DNA of 64,000 nt, taken from positions 372,001-436,000 of the forward strand of contig JACTVC010000022.1 of the NCBI GenBank assembly GCA_018417955.1, in the 5' to 3' direction. The notes beneath the pieces were generated by a model. The model was not told the DNA's origin. It did not search any database and saw only the letters and a program-made list of their open reading frames with translations. Within the stretch, counting starts at the first letter, position 1. Every line of letters starts with the position of its first letter. The stretch comes from Laccaria trichodermophora (taxonomy: Eukaryota; Basidiomycota; Agaricomycetes; Agaricales; Hydnangiaceae). Made by a program: the position numbers and the translations under genes. Below, in pieces: positions 22,959 to 33,845 of the stretch.

Positions 22959-23570
22959 AATACCTTGCTATTGTCCTCTGGATTCAGTTCGACCTCTTAC
23001 ATGACATCACTGAAAAAATTTCATTGTACAAACGACTTCTTGATTGCCCGGTTCAAGATCCACTATCGCTCTCGGTCATTAAAGCACTCGCCCGCACCGT
23101 TAATTTTTGTAGCTCGCCAGTCATCCGTGACAGGCTTTACATTTGAGACGTTAGGGATTTGATTCTAGTTGTGCGAGGAGATAGTATGTAGCCTGATGAA
23201 TGCTACGGCGGCCATCGGATGTGCCAGTGGCGCATTCCACGTCGCAGTTCAAGATGCGTTGTTAAAATGAACGCGTTCGTTTTAACTGAAGTGCACGTAT
23301 TCATTCATCTTTGATGCAAAAAGGAACAAGTTGACGTACCAACTCAAGTTAAAGGACAAACTGTAGACCGTTCGGAGCGAGACTAAAGATTTAGGACTGT
23401 AGGAACGAACGCTTCTCCTGGTTCTGCAACGCCGAATGCTTGTTGTGTATTGGGTTGGCAGTTGAAGTGATCGGAGTTAAGTTCGAAATAGCTTGACTCT
23501 TGCCAACCACTTCAAGATGTAAATCGCGAAATCACCATCCTTCTCCACTCTCCCACCAAAATCAAGGATA
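22959..23570. other. Degenerate tail of the repeat array, then intergenic
   Basis: Weak traces of the TPR-like repeat (ISLYKRLLDC, near 23020-23050) continue to about 23140 in broken frames. After that no gene is recognised up to the ABC remnant. Confidence 0.45.
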
Positions 23571-23573
23571 CCC

Positions 23574-26160
23574 ATGCCACCACCCTGCCGCGTCTTCCTC
23601 CGCGTCTTCCCCTCCCAATTATTGTCGTGTGCTTATTCAACCCGTCCTACACACGAAGCTCCAATAGTCCACATCCCAAAGCAAACATACTTATACCCCT
23701 TCGACGCCAGCCCATTCACACCTCCCTTCCAATCAGTCCAATGGACAGTCCATGAAGGAGAAGCGTGGGCTGTCATCTCGAGTTTGAGGGGTGGAACTGG
23801 GAAGAACGTTTTGTTGTAGGTATTCTTTCCATTTCCTTCCTGTCTTGAACTCAAACTAATCAATGAACCAACCGAACGAAAAGACACTCATAGGAAACAT
23901 CCGCATGTCGCCTCCACCTCCCTCTCCAGGCCTATATCCCTTCTTGGGTGTACTCGACCCATTTGACAGGCGTCGACTCGGGTTCATTGCGTTTGAACGA
24001 GAGGGACCAGGGGGGGGGGGGGGGTTTCTATGATTATGCAGCTGCGTTATGGGGCTGCTACTAAGGATGAAGATGGATGCACTTTATGGGATAGTCTGAG
24101 TATTCTGGATAGGGAAGAGCTCGAAATGCGAGTGGGGCGGATAAGCTAGGATTGACGGAGTTATTGGACATCCCGCTCATTGCGCTGAGTAATGGGCCAG
24201 GATCTGCCAGGATCGCGAGGGCTGTCATGAAAGCCCCTGGGTTGCTCTTGTTGGATGAGCCATTGAGTGAGTGCTCGTCTTTCTTTCATCTGTTGTCTTC
24301 GCAACTTTCCCCACTCCCCAACCTTCTTTCCTTCTTTTCTCAATTTTGCCGCGTTTTCTCTCGCGCGTATCATCGCTTCCCGCTCCCAGCCTCCTCCCTT
24401 ACTTCCCTCCCTTTCTCATCCCTTTGTCCCTCCTTCAGTCTCTCTCTTGCGTCCCTTCCCTCTTTCCTACAAATACTAAACCTCTCCCCTACCTAGCTGG
24501 CCTACACCCAACCTCCCGCTCCTACCTCCTTGCCCTCCTCGAAGAACTTCAGGCATCCCTATCCCTACGTATAACTCTCGGGACGCGCGTGCCGGAAGAC
24601 CTTCCAGCCTGAATTACGCATGTATGGGATGTCAGTGAGGGGGGCGTTACGCAGAGGAGATGGGAAAAGTGGCTTGGGACAACGAAGACGTCGCGGACGC
24701 TCTGGACTTTGCAGACTTCTAGGACGAAGGAGGAACAGGTTGTGAACGGCGCTGCTCCGCGGGATGATAGTCCATTTGAAAGGCGTTATATGGGATAGGA
24801 CTGCGAGTACCTCTTTTATCGCGCGTTTTCTCTTCTTTCCGTGTTTTCGTTTCTTTTCATCCTTTTCCCTTGAGTTTTCCTTCCCTTTCATTCAATTTCT
24901 TCCTCGTTTTCTTTCCCTTCCGCGCGTTTTCGTTCCTTTCCTCGAGTTTACGTCCTTTCCTCCGTTTTCGTCTCTTCCTGTATGATCTTTTTTCACTTCT
25001 TTGAGTTTTCTTTTCTTTCCGCGCTTTCGGCAGTTGAAATAAGTACTGACGACATGGCGGTGACAGGTCCTGGCAGATCTGCGAAGGCGAGAGGTGGCAC
25101 TTACAAGGGCCGAATGGTGAGTACTACGACATTTTTTCCTAGCTGGGGTCTTCGTCTCTTTGCCGGATCTCCTTTCTTTTCGTTTGACCTTCCATTCGAA
25201 GTGGCTGGCCAAGTGTTTATGTCTCTTCTCCACTTTCTGTTTGAAGTCTCTTCTCCACTTTGCGTTTGGACTACCTCGTCTTGGGGATTTTGACCCAGTC
25301 ACGTCTTCATTGCGTCTCGCAGAAATTGAGGTTCTCTCTGAGCTTCACGGTTTCTTACTTTGGCCCATTCTTTGACCCGTTCATTGGCTCATCGAAAACC
25401 ACATGTTGACTCGGTTTGATTCAAATCGGCCTTATATTCTGCTACATACTGCTTTTACCTTCAACTCTCACTACATACGCTAACTAACTTCTATCTCATT
25501 CACAGGCTCAGGAAAGACGACGCCGCTCTCTCTCTTGACAGGCGACCACCCACAGCCATACACGCAAGCACACCTCCACCCACCTGTCCTCCCTATCCCC
25601 CGCCACGCCATCGTCTCTCTCCTCAATGACACACCAGTGCCAAAGCCACCGCCTCAACCCATGAAAAGTACATCAACAACCCACCTGCGCACACGAGTCA
25701 GCATCGTCTCCCTGGAACTATTCGATGCTTTCCCTTGTCATCATGACGGTCTGGGAAGCCGTCGTTACCGGCTTCAAAGGGGTCTCAAGGGGAGCGAGAG
25801 CGTGGGTGAGATGCGTATTGGCGACAACGAACTTGGATCTTAGGTTGGGAAGGGAAACGAAGCTGAGCAGGAGAAGGAAAAGAGGAGGAAGGAAGTGGAA
25901 AAGTGGTGAATTTCTCGGTGCTGGGACGTCCTTTCCGCCCTTGGCCCACGCGCCTGGTCTACCACAGGAGCTCTGGAGACGGAAAAAGAGTTCCCATCCC
26001 GCCGCTTCGCTCTTCCCTGGGGAACAATATGTTGTACTCCTCAAAAGTGCTCTCCATACTTCGTGAGATGGATGAGGGTATGATTGGCGCCGTGCGGAGA
26101 TACTTGATTGATGCGTGGCGGTGTTGGGGGGACAGACTGTGGTGTTGGTGATTGCATTGG
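23574..26160 (+). pseudogene. Decayed ABC ATPase (YDR061W/ModF-like), right copy
   Basis: Pieces appear in order. An arginine-rich, mitochondrial-presequence-like N-terminus (MPPPCRVFLRVFPSQLL) leads into FQSVQWTVHEGEAWAVI and a Walker A-like GGTGKN (near 23800). Then come LSNGPGSARIARAVMKAPG and LLLLDEPLS (24190-24270, Walker B kept), the second-domain Walker A GSGKTT (near 25506-25523), MTVWEAVVTGF (near 25738) and the D-loop-like MDEGMIGAVRRYLID (near 26068-26110). Frames are broken between these parts. A run of 15 G at 24010-24024 and a long pyrimidine-rich stretch (24280-25020) interrupt it. This is the same gene family as 17084-18430, here rightward, so the two relics flank the NLR tail to tail with it in between. 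Confidence 0.7.
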
Positions 26161-27124
26161 GAGGAGGTTCCCTAGGTTGGGCAGTTTAGGACTTGGGAGG
26201 GTGGTGGTGGTGATGTTGGATGAGTGAGTAGTGTTGCTTGGACTTTAGGCGGTTAAGACAGGATTGGCAATGTAAGTAGCATTTCTCGTTGTTCGATTCC
26301 AAAACCTCAATCACTCCCCCACTAGGTTAATCATCTGCTGACACCCTCCGCGAACTTCCACGGCTATCCGCTCGAAATCATTTTTGGTAGACAGAGGAAA
26401 TCCCGTTGGCTGGCCCACAAGTTGACAACGCCTGCCTCAACCACCCTTTTTCATGGCAGTGATATGGCTGGCGTCTTTGACGATGCCTAGCTCGACGACG
26501 CCAATGCGCATTTGAGAAGCTCCCCACACCATGCTAGGTCGCTGCCATCCACCTTGTCCGCATCCTCCAAGATGAAGTGAGCCGGAAAGCTGGATGATTT
26601 CGGTAAGTTATCACTCTTGTGCTACATATTCCTCTGTGTTTGTCTAGACCTCACCCCCTTGTTCCTTCTATGGTTTCCGAATTTCTTATCACCTTGCATC
26701 TATTCGATTTTCCCCCGACTGACCGACCTCCTTCGTTGCTTAGGTTCTGTATCCACAACACCAGTGCAATCGCCAGCCGGTGATCGCACCGTCTTTCCCC
26801 ACCACCATGACCCGCACAACTTCCTTCATCCACCTGCTAGCGAAGGAGATACCACCAGTACCAAGCTCGTGGATCCAACATCACCTCTTCGCCAGTTGCC
26901 GCAGGCAAACCTCTCATACAGCAATCGTCTAATCGGTTGCACCCAGCTGTGTGGTTGTTTAGTCGTTCTCTTCCACCGAAACTCACTTAAAGATCTTTGC
27001 GATGAGACCCGTGTATTAACTCTTTGCGCTTCCTTTCAATCTCAACACCTCGCCGCTCTCTCTATATCAAGTGCATGGTGACGAAAGCAGCCACTGGGGG
27101 TCGTTTTCATCTCTGGCAGTAGCG
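26161..27124. other. Unassigned stretch
   Basis: Coding-like composition appears around 26740-27080 (an open frame 26617-27081), but I recognise no domain. It could be a fragment of a lost gene or unrelated open frame. No further structure is seen. Confidence 0.35.
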
Positions 27125-27300
27125 GGAAGTCGGGTAGGGGGGTCCAGGCGATGTCCCAGTGGTTGAGCGACCCAGAGGGGTAACATTGGGCGACTTGTGA
27201 TGAAACCCCATTTGATGTGGGAGGTTCGGCTGCGGGTTCAAACCATGGGTACTTCGAGGTTGAAAGGGCCCTCGTACCCCATCCATCGACACTGGCTGTG
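27125..27300 (+). repeat. Possible tRNA-derived SINE-like segment
   Basis: The word TGTCCCAGTGG (27152-27162) fits the pol III A-box at 10 of 11 positions, and GGTTCAAACC (27235-27244) resembles a B-box. The two are about 75 bp apart, somewhat more than in a tRNA, and no cloverleaf can be folded. This is the pattern of tRNA-derived SINEs, but only one copy is visible, so the call is tentative. Confidence 0.35.
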
Positions 27301-28030
27301 GAATAAAGTCAACAGCAACGATTCTTCAGGTTGAAGGGCTCATCTGGGAATCAGTGATTACCCAGACATCCACAATCGATGATGGGTCGTCAACAGATGC
27401 CGAAGTTTGGGAGAGCGGAGTTGTCTTCACGCACAGCCACAAAACAAGCGACCCTACCTCTCCCTCTACCTCTGTAATCTTCCTCATAAGGAACCACTGC
27501 CAAAATTCAGCCACTCGCGTACATAACCAGCAATAAGTCAACGACCCGTTCTTCGACCATGGAACCGTGAACAAAGTACTTAGTAGTATTCCGGCAGAAC
27601 CCGGGCCTTTCCTTCATTGTCCTTGAACTCACTCTGCTCGTCTTCCAACAAATAGGACACGCCCTTTGTAGAAGTGGAACGCGACTGTCGAAAACGTAGA
27701 TACATATCGTCGGTTTGCGAGAACACGGGTGTCAAGAAACGACGCGTAATATCCTGATGTTACGTGGAAAGCTGCCAACTTCCGCCTTGAACAGACTTCC
27801 ACAGGACGAGGAGAAGAGGGCCGATGTGCCACTGCACGAGTCTGCTCCAGCAACTCCAAAAAGATTGAATCGGGTGCGAAGACTCAAAAGTGACTGAAGC
27901 CATTGATAAATTGGCTTCCATTGCGAGTTCAGCCAATCGACTCCCCTCTAACTCCGCAACCTTCTAACGCATGGACCTCCTATCAGTCACCGATGCGCAC
28001 TAAGTATAAGAAACCTTGGGGTTCGACTCA
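27301..28030. other. Intergenic stretch, no gene recognised
   Basis: Short open frames on both strands (for example 27354-27536 and 27715-27897) have no recognisable motif or splice support. Confidence 0.4.
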
Positions 28031-28047
28031 ATGATCTTTAAACAATC

Positions 28048-29537
28048 ATGTTCGGCACCATCCTCATCCCCCTCGTCGTCGGTCTCCTTCCTTTGTCGAC
28101 GCAGACGTGTACAAGCTCGCGTTACAAAAGCTTCCTCTGGACCCAACTTTGGAGAATACGTATCTCGCGGCGAAATATGGGGCGTCCAACCCGCTTGCGG
28201 TGGCTGATGGTCACAATGTACCTCTCACCAGTTCGTAGCGATCCACTACTAGTGCGACCGATCTGGCTTTATTTTGTTAGACTACATGAACGCTCAGTAT
28301 TTTACTGAAACTTCAGTTGGGACCCCGCCTCAGACCTTACGTGACTCATGCAACCTCCGTACCTCTAAAATCACATAGCACGGCCAAATTATAGTTTAAA
28401 GTGGTACTAGACACAGGGTACGCAATGAATAAATCCAAAGTTACTTCTTATTCATTGTAGATCGAGTAATCTATGGATTCCGAGTGTACAATGTGCATCG
28501 ATCTCCTGCTATGGGCACAAACAGTACAACTCCCAGGCGTCGTCGACGTTTATATCGAATAGGTCTCGAGAAGTCTCTATCCCATTTGGTTCAACCACTC
28601 CCCGGGGCGTTGTATCAAACGACGTGTTCAACATTGGCGATTTGCGTATCAGAGGTCAAAATTTTGTAGAAGTGGTGCGGGACCTTCCGGCTTCATAAAC
28701 TACGTCTTTAATTTTTTTTAAAGCCGTTATTCTCAATTACAATAATCAAGGTTCGACGGGATATTGGGCCTTGCACTCGATGATACCATCTCCGTCCCAT
28801 CTCCTTTCTCCAACATGATCACGGAAAAACTCATCGCCTCACCCGTATTCTCCTTTCACATCAGCACTGGCACCTTCGATAACTACGCCACTTTCGAAGG
28901 AATCGATCCCTCCGCTTACGTGGGTGACCTTTCGTACGTTCCGGTTACGCGCAAGGGCCGTTGGGAAGTTGACCTCCTGAAAATATCTTTTGATAATGAA
29001 GAGTTGGATCTGGAAAGTGGAACCACTGCTACCATTGATACTGGTGCGTCGTGGCTTCTCCTTAAAAAAACACCTCGGTCTCTAACCTTAGAGTAACTAC
29101 CCAGGAGCATCCTTTATAATTCTGCCCACCACCTTTGCAGACCTTCTGAATAGCCAAACAGGTGCGAAGAGGGGGACGACTGGTTATTATCAGGTTGCTT
29201 GTGCAAAAGTTGATAGCCTTCCCGAGTTTTCGTGTTACTTTGGTGGTAAAGCGTACCCCCTCAAAGGAACCGACTACATTCTCGAAATTCAAGATGCCTG
29301 CATTTCACCCTTCGTAGGTTTGGATAATAATTTTTCTGGATCCGGTTCCCAGTGGTTTGTTGGTGAGAATATTACCAATGCCGTCGTCCATCGTTCTCTA
29401 AACCACAAAATTTAAACTAGGGGCTGCCTTTCTCCGGAAGTACTACACCGTTTTTGACGCTGGAAGGGCGGCTATCGGTTTTGCTACATCGGTTTTAGTA
29501 CCCTCGTCGTCTCGTAGATTTCCGATTACCACATAGC
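28048..29537 (+). CDS. Pepsin-type aspartic protease (saccharopepsin-like, family A1)
   Basis: The order of parts matches vacuolar or secreted pepsins. A hydrophobic signal-like start (MFGTILIPLVVGLL) is followed by a propeptide with YKLALQKLPLDPTLE and YLAAKYGA. The mature start is YMNAQYFTETSVGTPPQT (near 28270-28330), with first catalytic motif VVLDTG (about 28402-28417) continuing after a short intron as SSNLWIPS. FDGILGLALDDTISVPSPF lies near 28750. The second catalytic IDTG (about 29033) continues after an intron as ASFIILPT, and the end is KYYTVFDAGRAAIGFA. The propeptide frame is one base off from the signal-peptide ATG (near 28090), and the splice near 28660-28750 is unclear. The gene may therefore carry a frameshift, or the true start is elsewhere. 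Both active-site aspartates are present. Confidence 0.75.
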
Positions 29538-29625
29538 TTTGAATGCTGCGGCGTCTAATCTGAAGTGATTCACGTGCAGCTCGACTCGAAGTGGGCATTT
29601 ACAAAGTTACATACAACAAACCACC

Positions 29626-30537
29626 ATGACCGCAAGAGAAGACACACAGAAACCGTTCGCCGCATCCCCTTTCAATGATTCAAAAGCAGATTTGATATTG
29701 CGGTCTTCTGATGGGGTATATTTTTGCGTCTACAAGCTCCTCCTCTCCCTCGTATCTCCTGTCTTTGCCACCATGTTCGAGTTACCGACCGATGGGATGC
29801 AGGAAATGTATGACAATCGCATCTGCATTGGAGTTGATGACAATAATGAAACGTTGTCGCGGGTACTTCCGTGGTGCGACCCGAGGTGTATTTCGGTCAT
29901 CCAATCTCCCAAGGATGTCGAGGTCATTTTGCGAGTCTCGGACAAGTACGACATGGAGCCTATCAAGGAACGCTGCGTGCGTGCTTTGGAATGTTCGCCT
30001 GGCATATTCACGCCAGAAAATTCCTTTGAGATCTACGCTCTTGCGATTCAGTACCAAATTTCACACTTGGCCTGCTTAGCAGCGAAAATGACATTGCACC
30101 TCGAGTTGGAAAAGCGCCCCTATTTTCCCGCACTGAAGTCCATACCTGCCTCTGCGCTCTACCACTTGGACTTCTATCACATTACTTGCGGCAAGGTGGC
30201 TCAGAAAGTCATCGAGGACGAATTTTCGGTTCCAAACAATTTATTTGGTCAGGGGTCGGGGACAGTTGGATGTTGTGGAGTCGAAGGTGTGGCAAGGGGA
30301 AACTTGGGTTGGAAGTTCTGGGTTGTTCAGCACATGGATCGCATCTCAGAGAAGTTGCGCAAGACACCCGTTTCCACCGTTGTAGTCGACCCCAAGCTCC
30401 TCGTTGAAACGCAAGGAAGGACCAGTAGTTGTTCAGCGTGTAGGGGAAATACCAGTCACGCCGATCTACAAAGATTCAATCAGTCACTGATGGATAAAGT
30501 GGAACAGGCGATATCGAAGGTGAGCTTTGCCGTTTGA
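29626..30537 (+). CDS. BTB/POZ domain protein
   Basis: A single exon of 303 codons. Residues about 18-120 form a BTB fold: SKADLILRSSDGVYFCVYKL leads to LLSLVSPVFATMFELP, with a later segment around VEVILRVSDKYDMEPIKERC. The rest (EIYALAIQYQISHLACLAAK) continues as a helical BACK-like region common in Agaricomycete BTB proteins. Such proteins usually dimerise and may act as adaptors for cullin-3 ligases or in transcription; nothing here decides which. The C-terminal CSACRG piece is cysteine-rich but too short for a zinc-finger call. It lies about 90 bp downstream of the protease in the same direction. Confidence 0.85.
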   Translation: MTAREDTQKPFAASPFNDSKADLILRSSDGVYFCVYKLLLSLVSPVFATMFELPTDGMQEMYDNRICIGVDDNNETLSRVLPWCDPRCISVIQSPKDVEVILRVSDKYDMEPIKERCVRALECSPGIFTPENSFEIYALAIQYQISHLACLAAKMTLHLELEKRPYFPALKSIPASALYHLDFYHITCGKVAQKVIEDEFSVPNNLFGQGSGTVGCCGVEGVARGNLGWKFWVVQHMDRISEKLRKTPVSTVVVDPKLLVETQGRTSSCSACRGNTSHADLQRFNQSLMDKVEQAISKVSFAV

Positions 30538-30992
30538 CATCGCATCATAAAACCCTTAATTCCCAATACTGTTGCAAAGGTGTTACTAGTCGTAGAATTT
30601 TAAACCTCAACTTTGGATACTAATTTCAAGAAGCAGCGCTGTCGTGACGAAATGCCTTATACTATCATTGTTTCTAGAGAAAAAGGTCTTATGCGGTTCG
30701 TGCCAGAATTGCAGTGCTGATCCACCATGGCTTCCCTGCACCACGCTCACACAGGATCTGGCGTCTACTAAATGTAACGCCAATATGTATCATTCGCTTA
30801 AGCTTGCCCCTTCAGATTTTCTTACAACAAAGAGGGAAAAACTGGACTAATGATGAGTCGTACTCCACGGATTCGGTAATAGCCCAAGCAATTTCTCAAT
30901 AAATCACTGCTATGGATCGTATACGACCCTGGCTGGACTTCTAAGTGCTACTTCAGAACGGAGAATTGCCATTGTTGGAGTGAAATAGGTGC
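30538..30992. other. Intergenic stretch, no gene recognised
   Basis: This separates the convergent BTB and Hsp70-like genes. Nothing beyond short unsupported open frames is seen. Confidence 0.5.
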
Positions 30993-33399
30993 TTACCGCT
31001 TCTCGATTCCCTAGAAAGTATCACAAGAATAAGCATGATGCGACAGTATGCTTAGACGGATTTACATTTTCCATCCACGCAATCTGTGCGCTTAGTTCGG
31101 TCGTTCCGAAAAACAAGACAATGCTGTAGTCCATAGTATAATAAATTTTACCACGTTTACGCGACCGTCGAGGTGGTAGCAAGTGGCAAACTGAGGACAT
31201 GTCTGCTTCAATGGTGCAGAGCTTCAAGTACATTTCTTACAATCATTCCAATGAGCTCTCAAATGACCTGCACAAGGCCAATACACGGGGATCACACACC
31301 TGGATCTTCATCGAACCACTCGGTCAGATTCCCGACATCCGCACGAGCACAGTACAAGCCGAAAGTGACTGATGAAAGTTTTGATGGGGAACTCGCAGAG
31401 GTGGAATAATGCCTTCGGAATTCATCTCCCTGGGAGACCCGAGTATTCTATGTGACGAGAAGATGATTCGTTTATTACGGGAATGTTATCAATTTCAAGA
31501 GATACCTTTTGCAAAATCTCTGAAAAGGCGCCAGGAAGACGCCTTTTCCCATCAAGGTGAGTGAATATGGTGGATGTCCTCGCCAAGTGTTCAGAAATTC
31601 CAGGGTCATAGAGTACGTTGACCTTCGTCCCATATGTGAATTTTGACATACGCGCCTCTACAAAGTGATCAAGGAAGTAAGAAATCGCACCGTCAGCAAC
31701 AGCCTTGCTATTGCTGTGCCCTTTCTTCAGCATGAGTGTCACAGAAAAAGACTGTCCTACGTACATGTGGCTGTCCGGCCGGCAAAAATTTATCCCTAGA
31801 AGCTCCAATGTTTCTTTGACCCTCGAGAAGAGCCAGTCGCTGGCTGCGAACCCCCCAACAAGAAAAACGGTCTGTACAATGGGCGTAAAATGCAATGGAT
31901 GAAATAGTATCATTACAACAGGTACGTACTGAAATATTCGTTTCCGATGCTGCGCGCTGTTGTGCGACAGCTTTAATGATGCACGCAACGGAAGGTTCAA
32001 AAAAAGAGGCGACGTCCGAGCTATGTAGTGGAAACACCAATGTTTTTAGATGATATTTGAGGTCAACAAATACCACGCACCCCATGAGCTTCAACTGACC
32101 CGAGCGAATATTCAACTTGGGATCGAATTCACGCACCGAGGCGAATGGTACAAATTGTGGAGAATTTATATCCCTAAAGCCGAGCTTTGTCTTGTTATCA
32201 AATCGCCGAGTGATTAGATCGACGTCCTTGAAGAAACGAGAACCACGGAGCAAGTCTATCTGAGCGATGAGAAAGCCAATCAAAGTCCCAGAGAAATTAT
32301 GACCTTCTAGGAATTCGCTAGCTCGATTGGTAACGAACGTAGAGCCCTGAAAATGACCTGACAATTGATGGTTAGTTTCGAACCATAGTAAGACTCGGAG
32401 TGGTCAAGGTACACTCAGGAGTGGCCATTTCCTCGAAGGACTGGTGAGATATCTGGCAGTATCCACTAACGTCGATGGTGCCTCCGCCCGCGTCGACGAT
32501 GAGCACACCATCTCCGTCCTAAGGAGAAAAACAAGATGAATCAATGGTCAAGTTATGATCAACATTCACGCTGTACCTTTATCATCTCCGACATCAAACC
32601 ACGTTGAATACAATAATGGAGACTAGCCTCGCCTTCAGTGACGAACAATACACGGGATCGGCCCTCTTCAGTATCGGGAACAAGCCCTGCAATCACCGCT
32701 GCTCTGCGCATTTCACTCTGTTGCGCGCCTTCCCAGCCATTAGGATGCGTCAAAACGTAGCGATCTGTTGTTCAAGAGACTCCCACAAACTCGACCCAAT
32801 TGCGTGTGTCTCCTGGATGTAGCTCCTCGTGCATTGGTTAAGGTATCGAAGAAAATCGGCGAAGACCTCCATCACTGTTTTGTTGGGCGGAAGTGGCGGG
32901 ATACCTCGCACTGTCGGCGCAGTGGTCGGAATTTTCGGGCGAAGATGAAGTTTGAACCCATAGCATAAAGGTGAGCTTTTTACAGTGAGTGATGTGCCGA
33001 ACAAAACTTACCATTCGGCTTTTGTCCATCCTTTATTTTCGGCTACACCATCGATTCCTTCTTCAACAGCCTCGGCGCCTACGGCGCAGACAGATCCATT
33101 GTCGTCGTAATAAATAATCGTAGGAATTTTGGAATGACTGTCAACCTCCTCCTGTGCGGGAAATCTAAAGTGTGTCAGAAATGACTCTGACCTTCAGCTG
33201 ATGACTCGCCTAGTTACAGATTTGATTTCTGGCATTTGACCAGGATCAAGGACGCTAAAATATTCAAAGGGTGGGTGGCGGGTTCAAACACAAATCGACG
33301 GTCATAGTACCTGTAGGAAATACCACTGAATGTGGTACCAATATCAAACGCGACTACGAGCTTGCGAATCGATCCATTGAATTCTGAGCGGGACCACAT
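30993..33399 (-). pseudogene. HSPA12-like Hsp70 ATPase, copy 1, with a frameshift
   Basis: This leftward multi-exon gene starts at Met 33399 (MWSRSEFNG). Phosphate-1 motif FDIGTTFSG lies near 33350, then LHLRPKIPTTAP, WEGAQQSEMRRAAV and FVTEGEASLHYC. Phosphate-2 motif VDAGGG lies near 32490 and adenosine motif VFLVGGFAASDWLFS near 31850. The gene ends GIEKR at 30993. The fold is that of actin-like Hsp70 ATPases of the divergent HSPA12 branch, which lack a classic peptide-binding domain. Near 32752 the frame breaks: ...LEQQIATF reaches a stop, while the expected VLTHPNGWEG continues in another frame, consistent with a single missing base relative to paralogs. Unless this is a sequencing error, the copy is non-functional. 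Introns are about 50-80 nt, mostly at the same places as in copies 2-4. Confidence 0.82.
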
Positions 33400-33845
33400 C
33401 AGGGAATCGTTCAATGGATGGACTGCAGTTGCCGCTACTTGTATTTATTGAACCAAGCACGCGGCAGCGGCGTTGAAAGGCTTCTTCCATTAATCACGTC
33501 ATGGGCGCTTGCGGTCCTGAGTGGTAGAAGAATTTCTTGAAACGGACGAGAGTTTGCTTCTTTTCTTCCGCGTTGACCTGTGTTGACTTTGATTCCCGTC
33601 CCGGCAACGTTTGGGTGTTCATACCAGCACAAACACGAATTTAATAGGGAGACACCGAGGGTACAAGCAATCGTGCTGGAGTACATACAAAGTCGAGCGG
33701 AAAGATATGTCGAAGCCGACTAGCCAGCCCCGCCTCCAAGCTCCGATTCCGTTGCACGGCACAAGGGTACTGGATCGTAGACAATTTTGGCCGCACTCCT
33801 AGTCATTTTTTTTTCAGTCGGTCGATGAAGAAATAGAGAGGGGTC
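33400..33845. other. Intergenic stretch between Hsp70-like copies 1 and 2
   Basis: It contains the likely promoter of leftward copy 1 and the 3' end of copy 2. No gene or repeat is recognised. Confidence 0.5.

Noticed and set aside
24010..24024. Run of 15 G as a functional G-tract
   Set aside because: It lies in a decayed ABC gene and is most simply slippage or a sequencing artefact.
24280..25020. Pyrimidine-rich repeats as a regulatory or structural array
   Set aside because: The TTTTCGTTTC-like words are irregular with no constant period; they are probably low-complexity decay of intron-like sequence.
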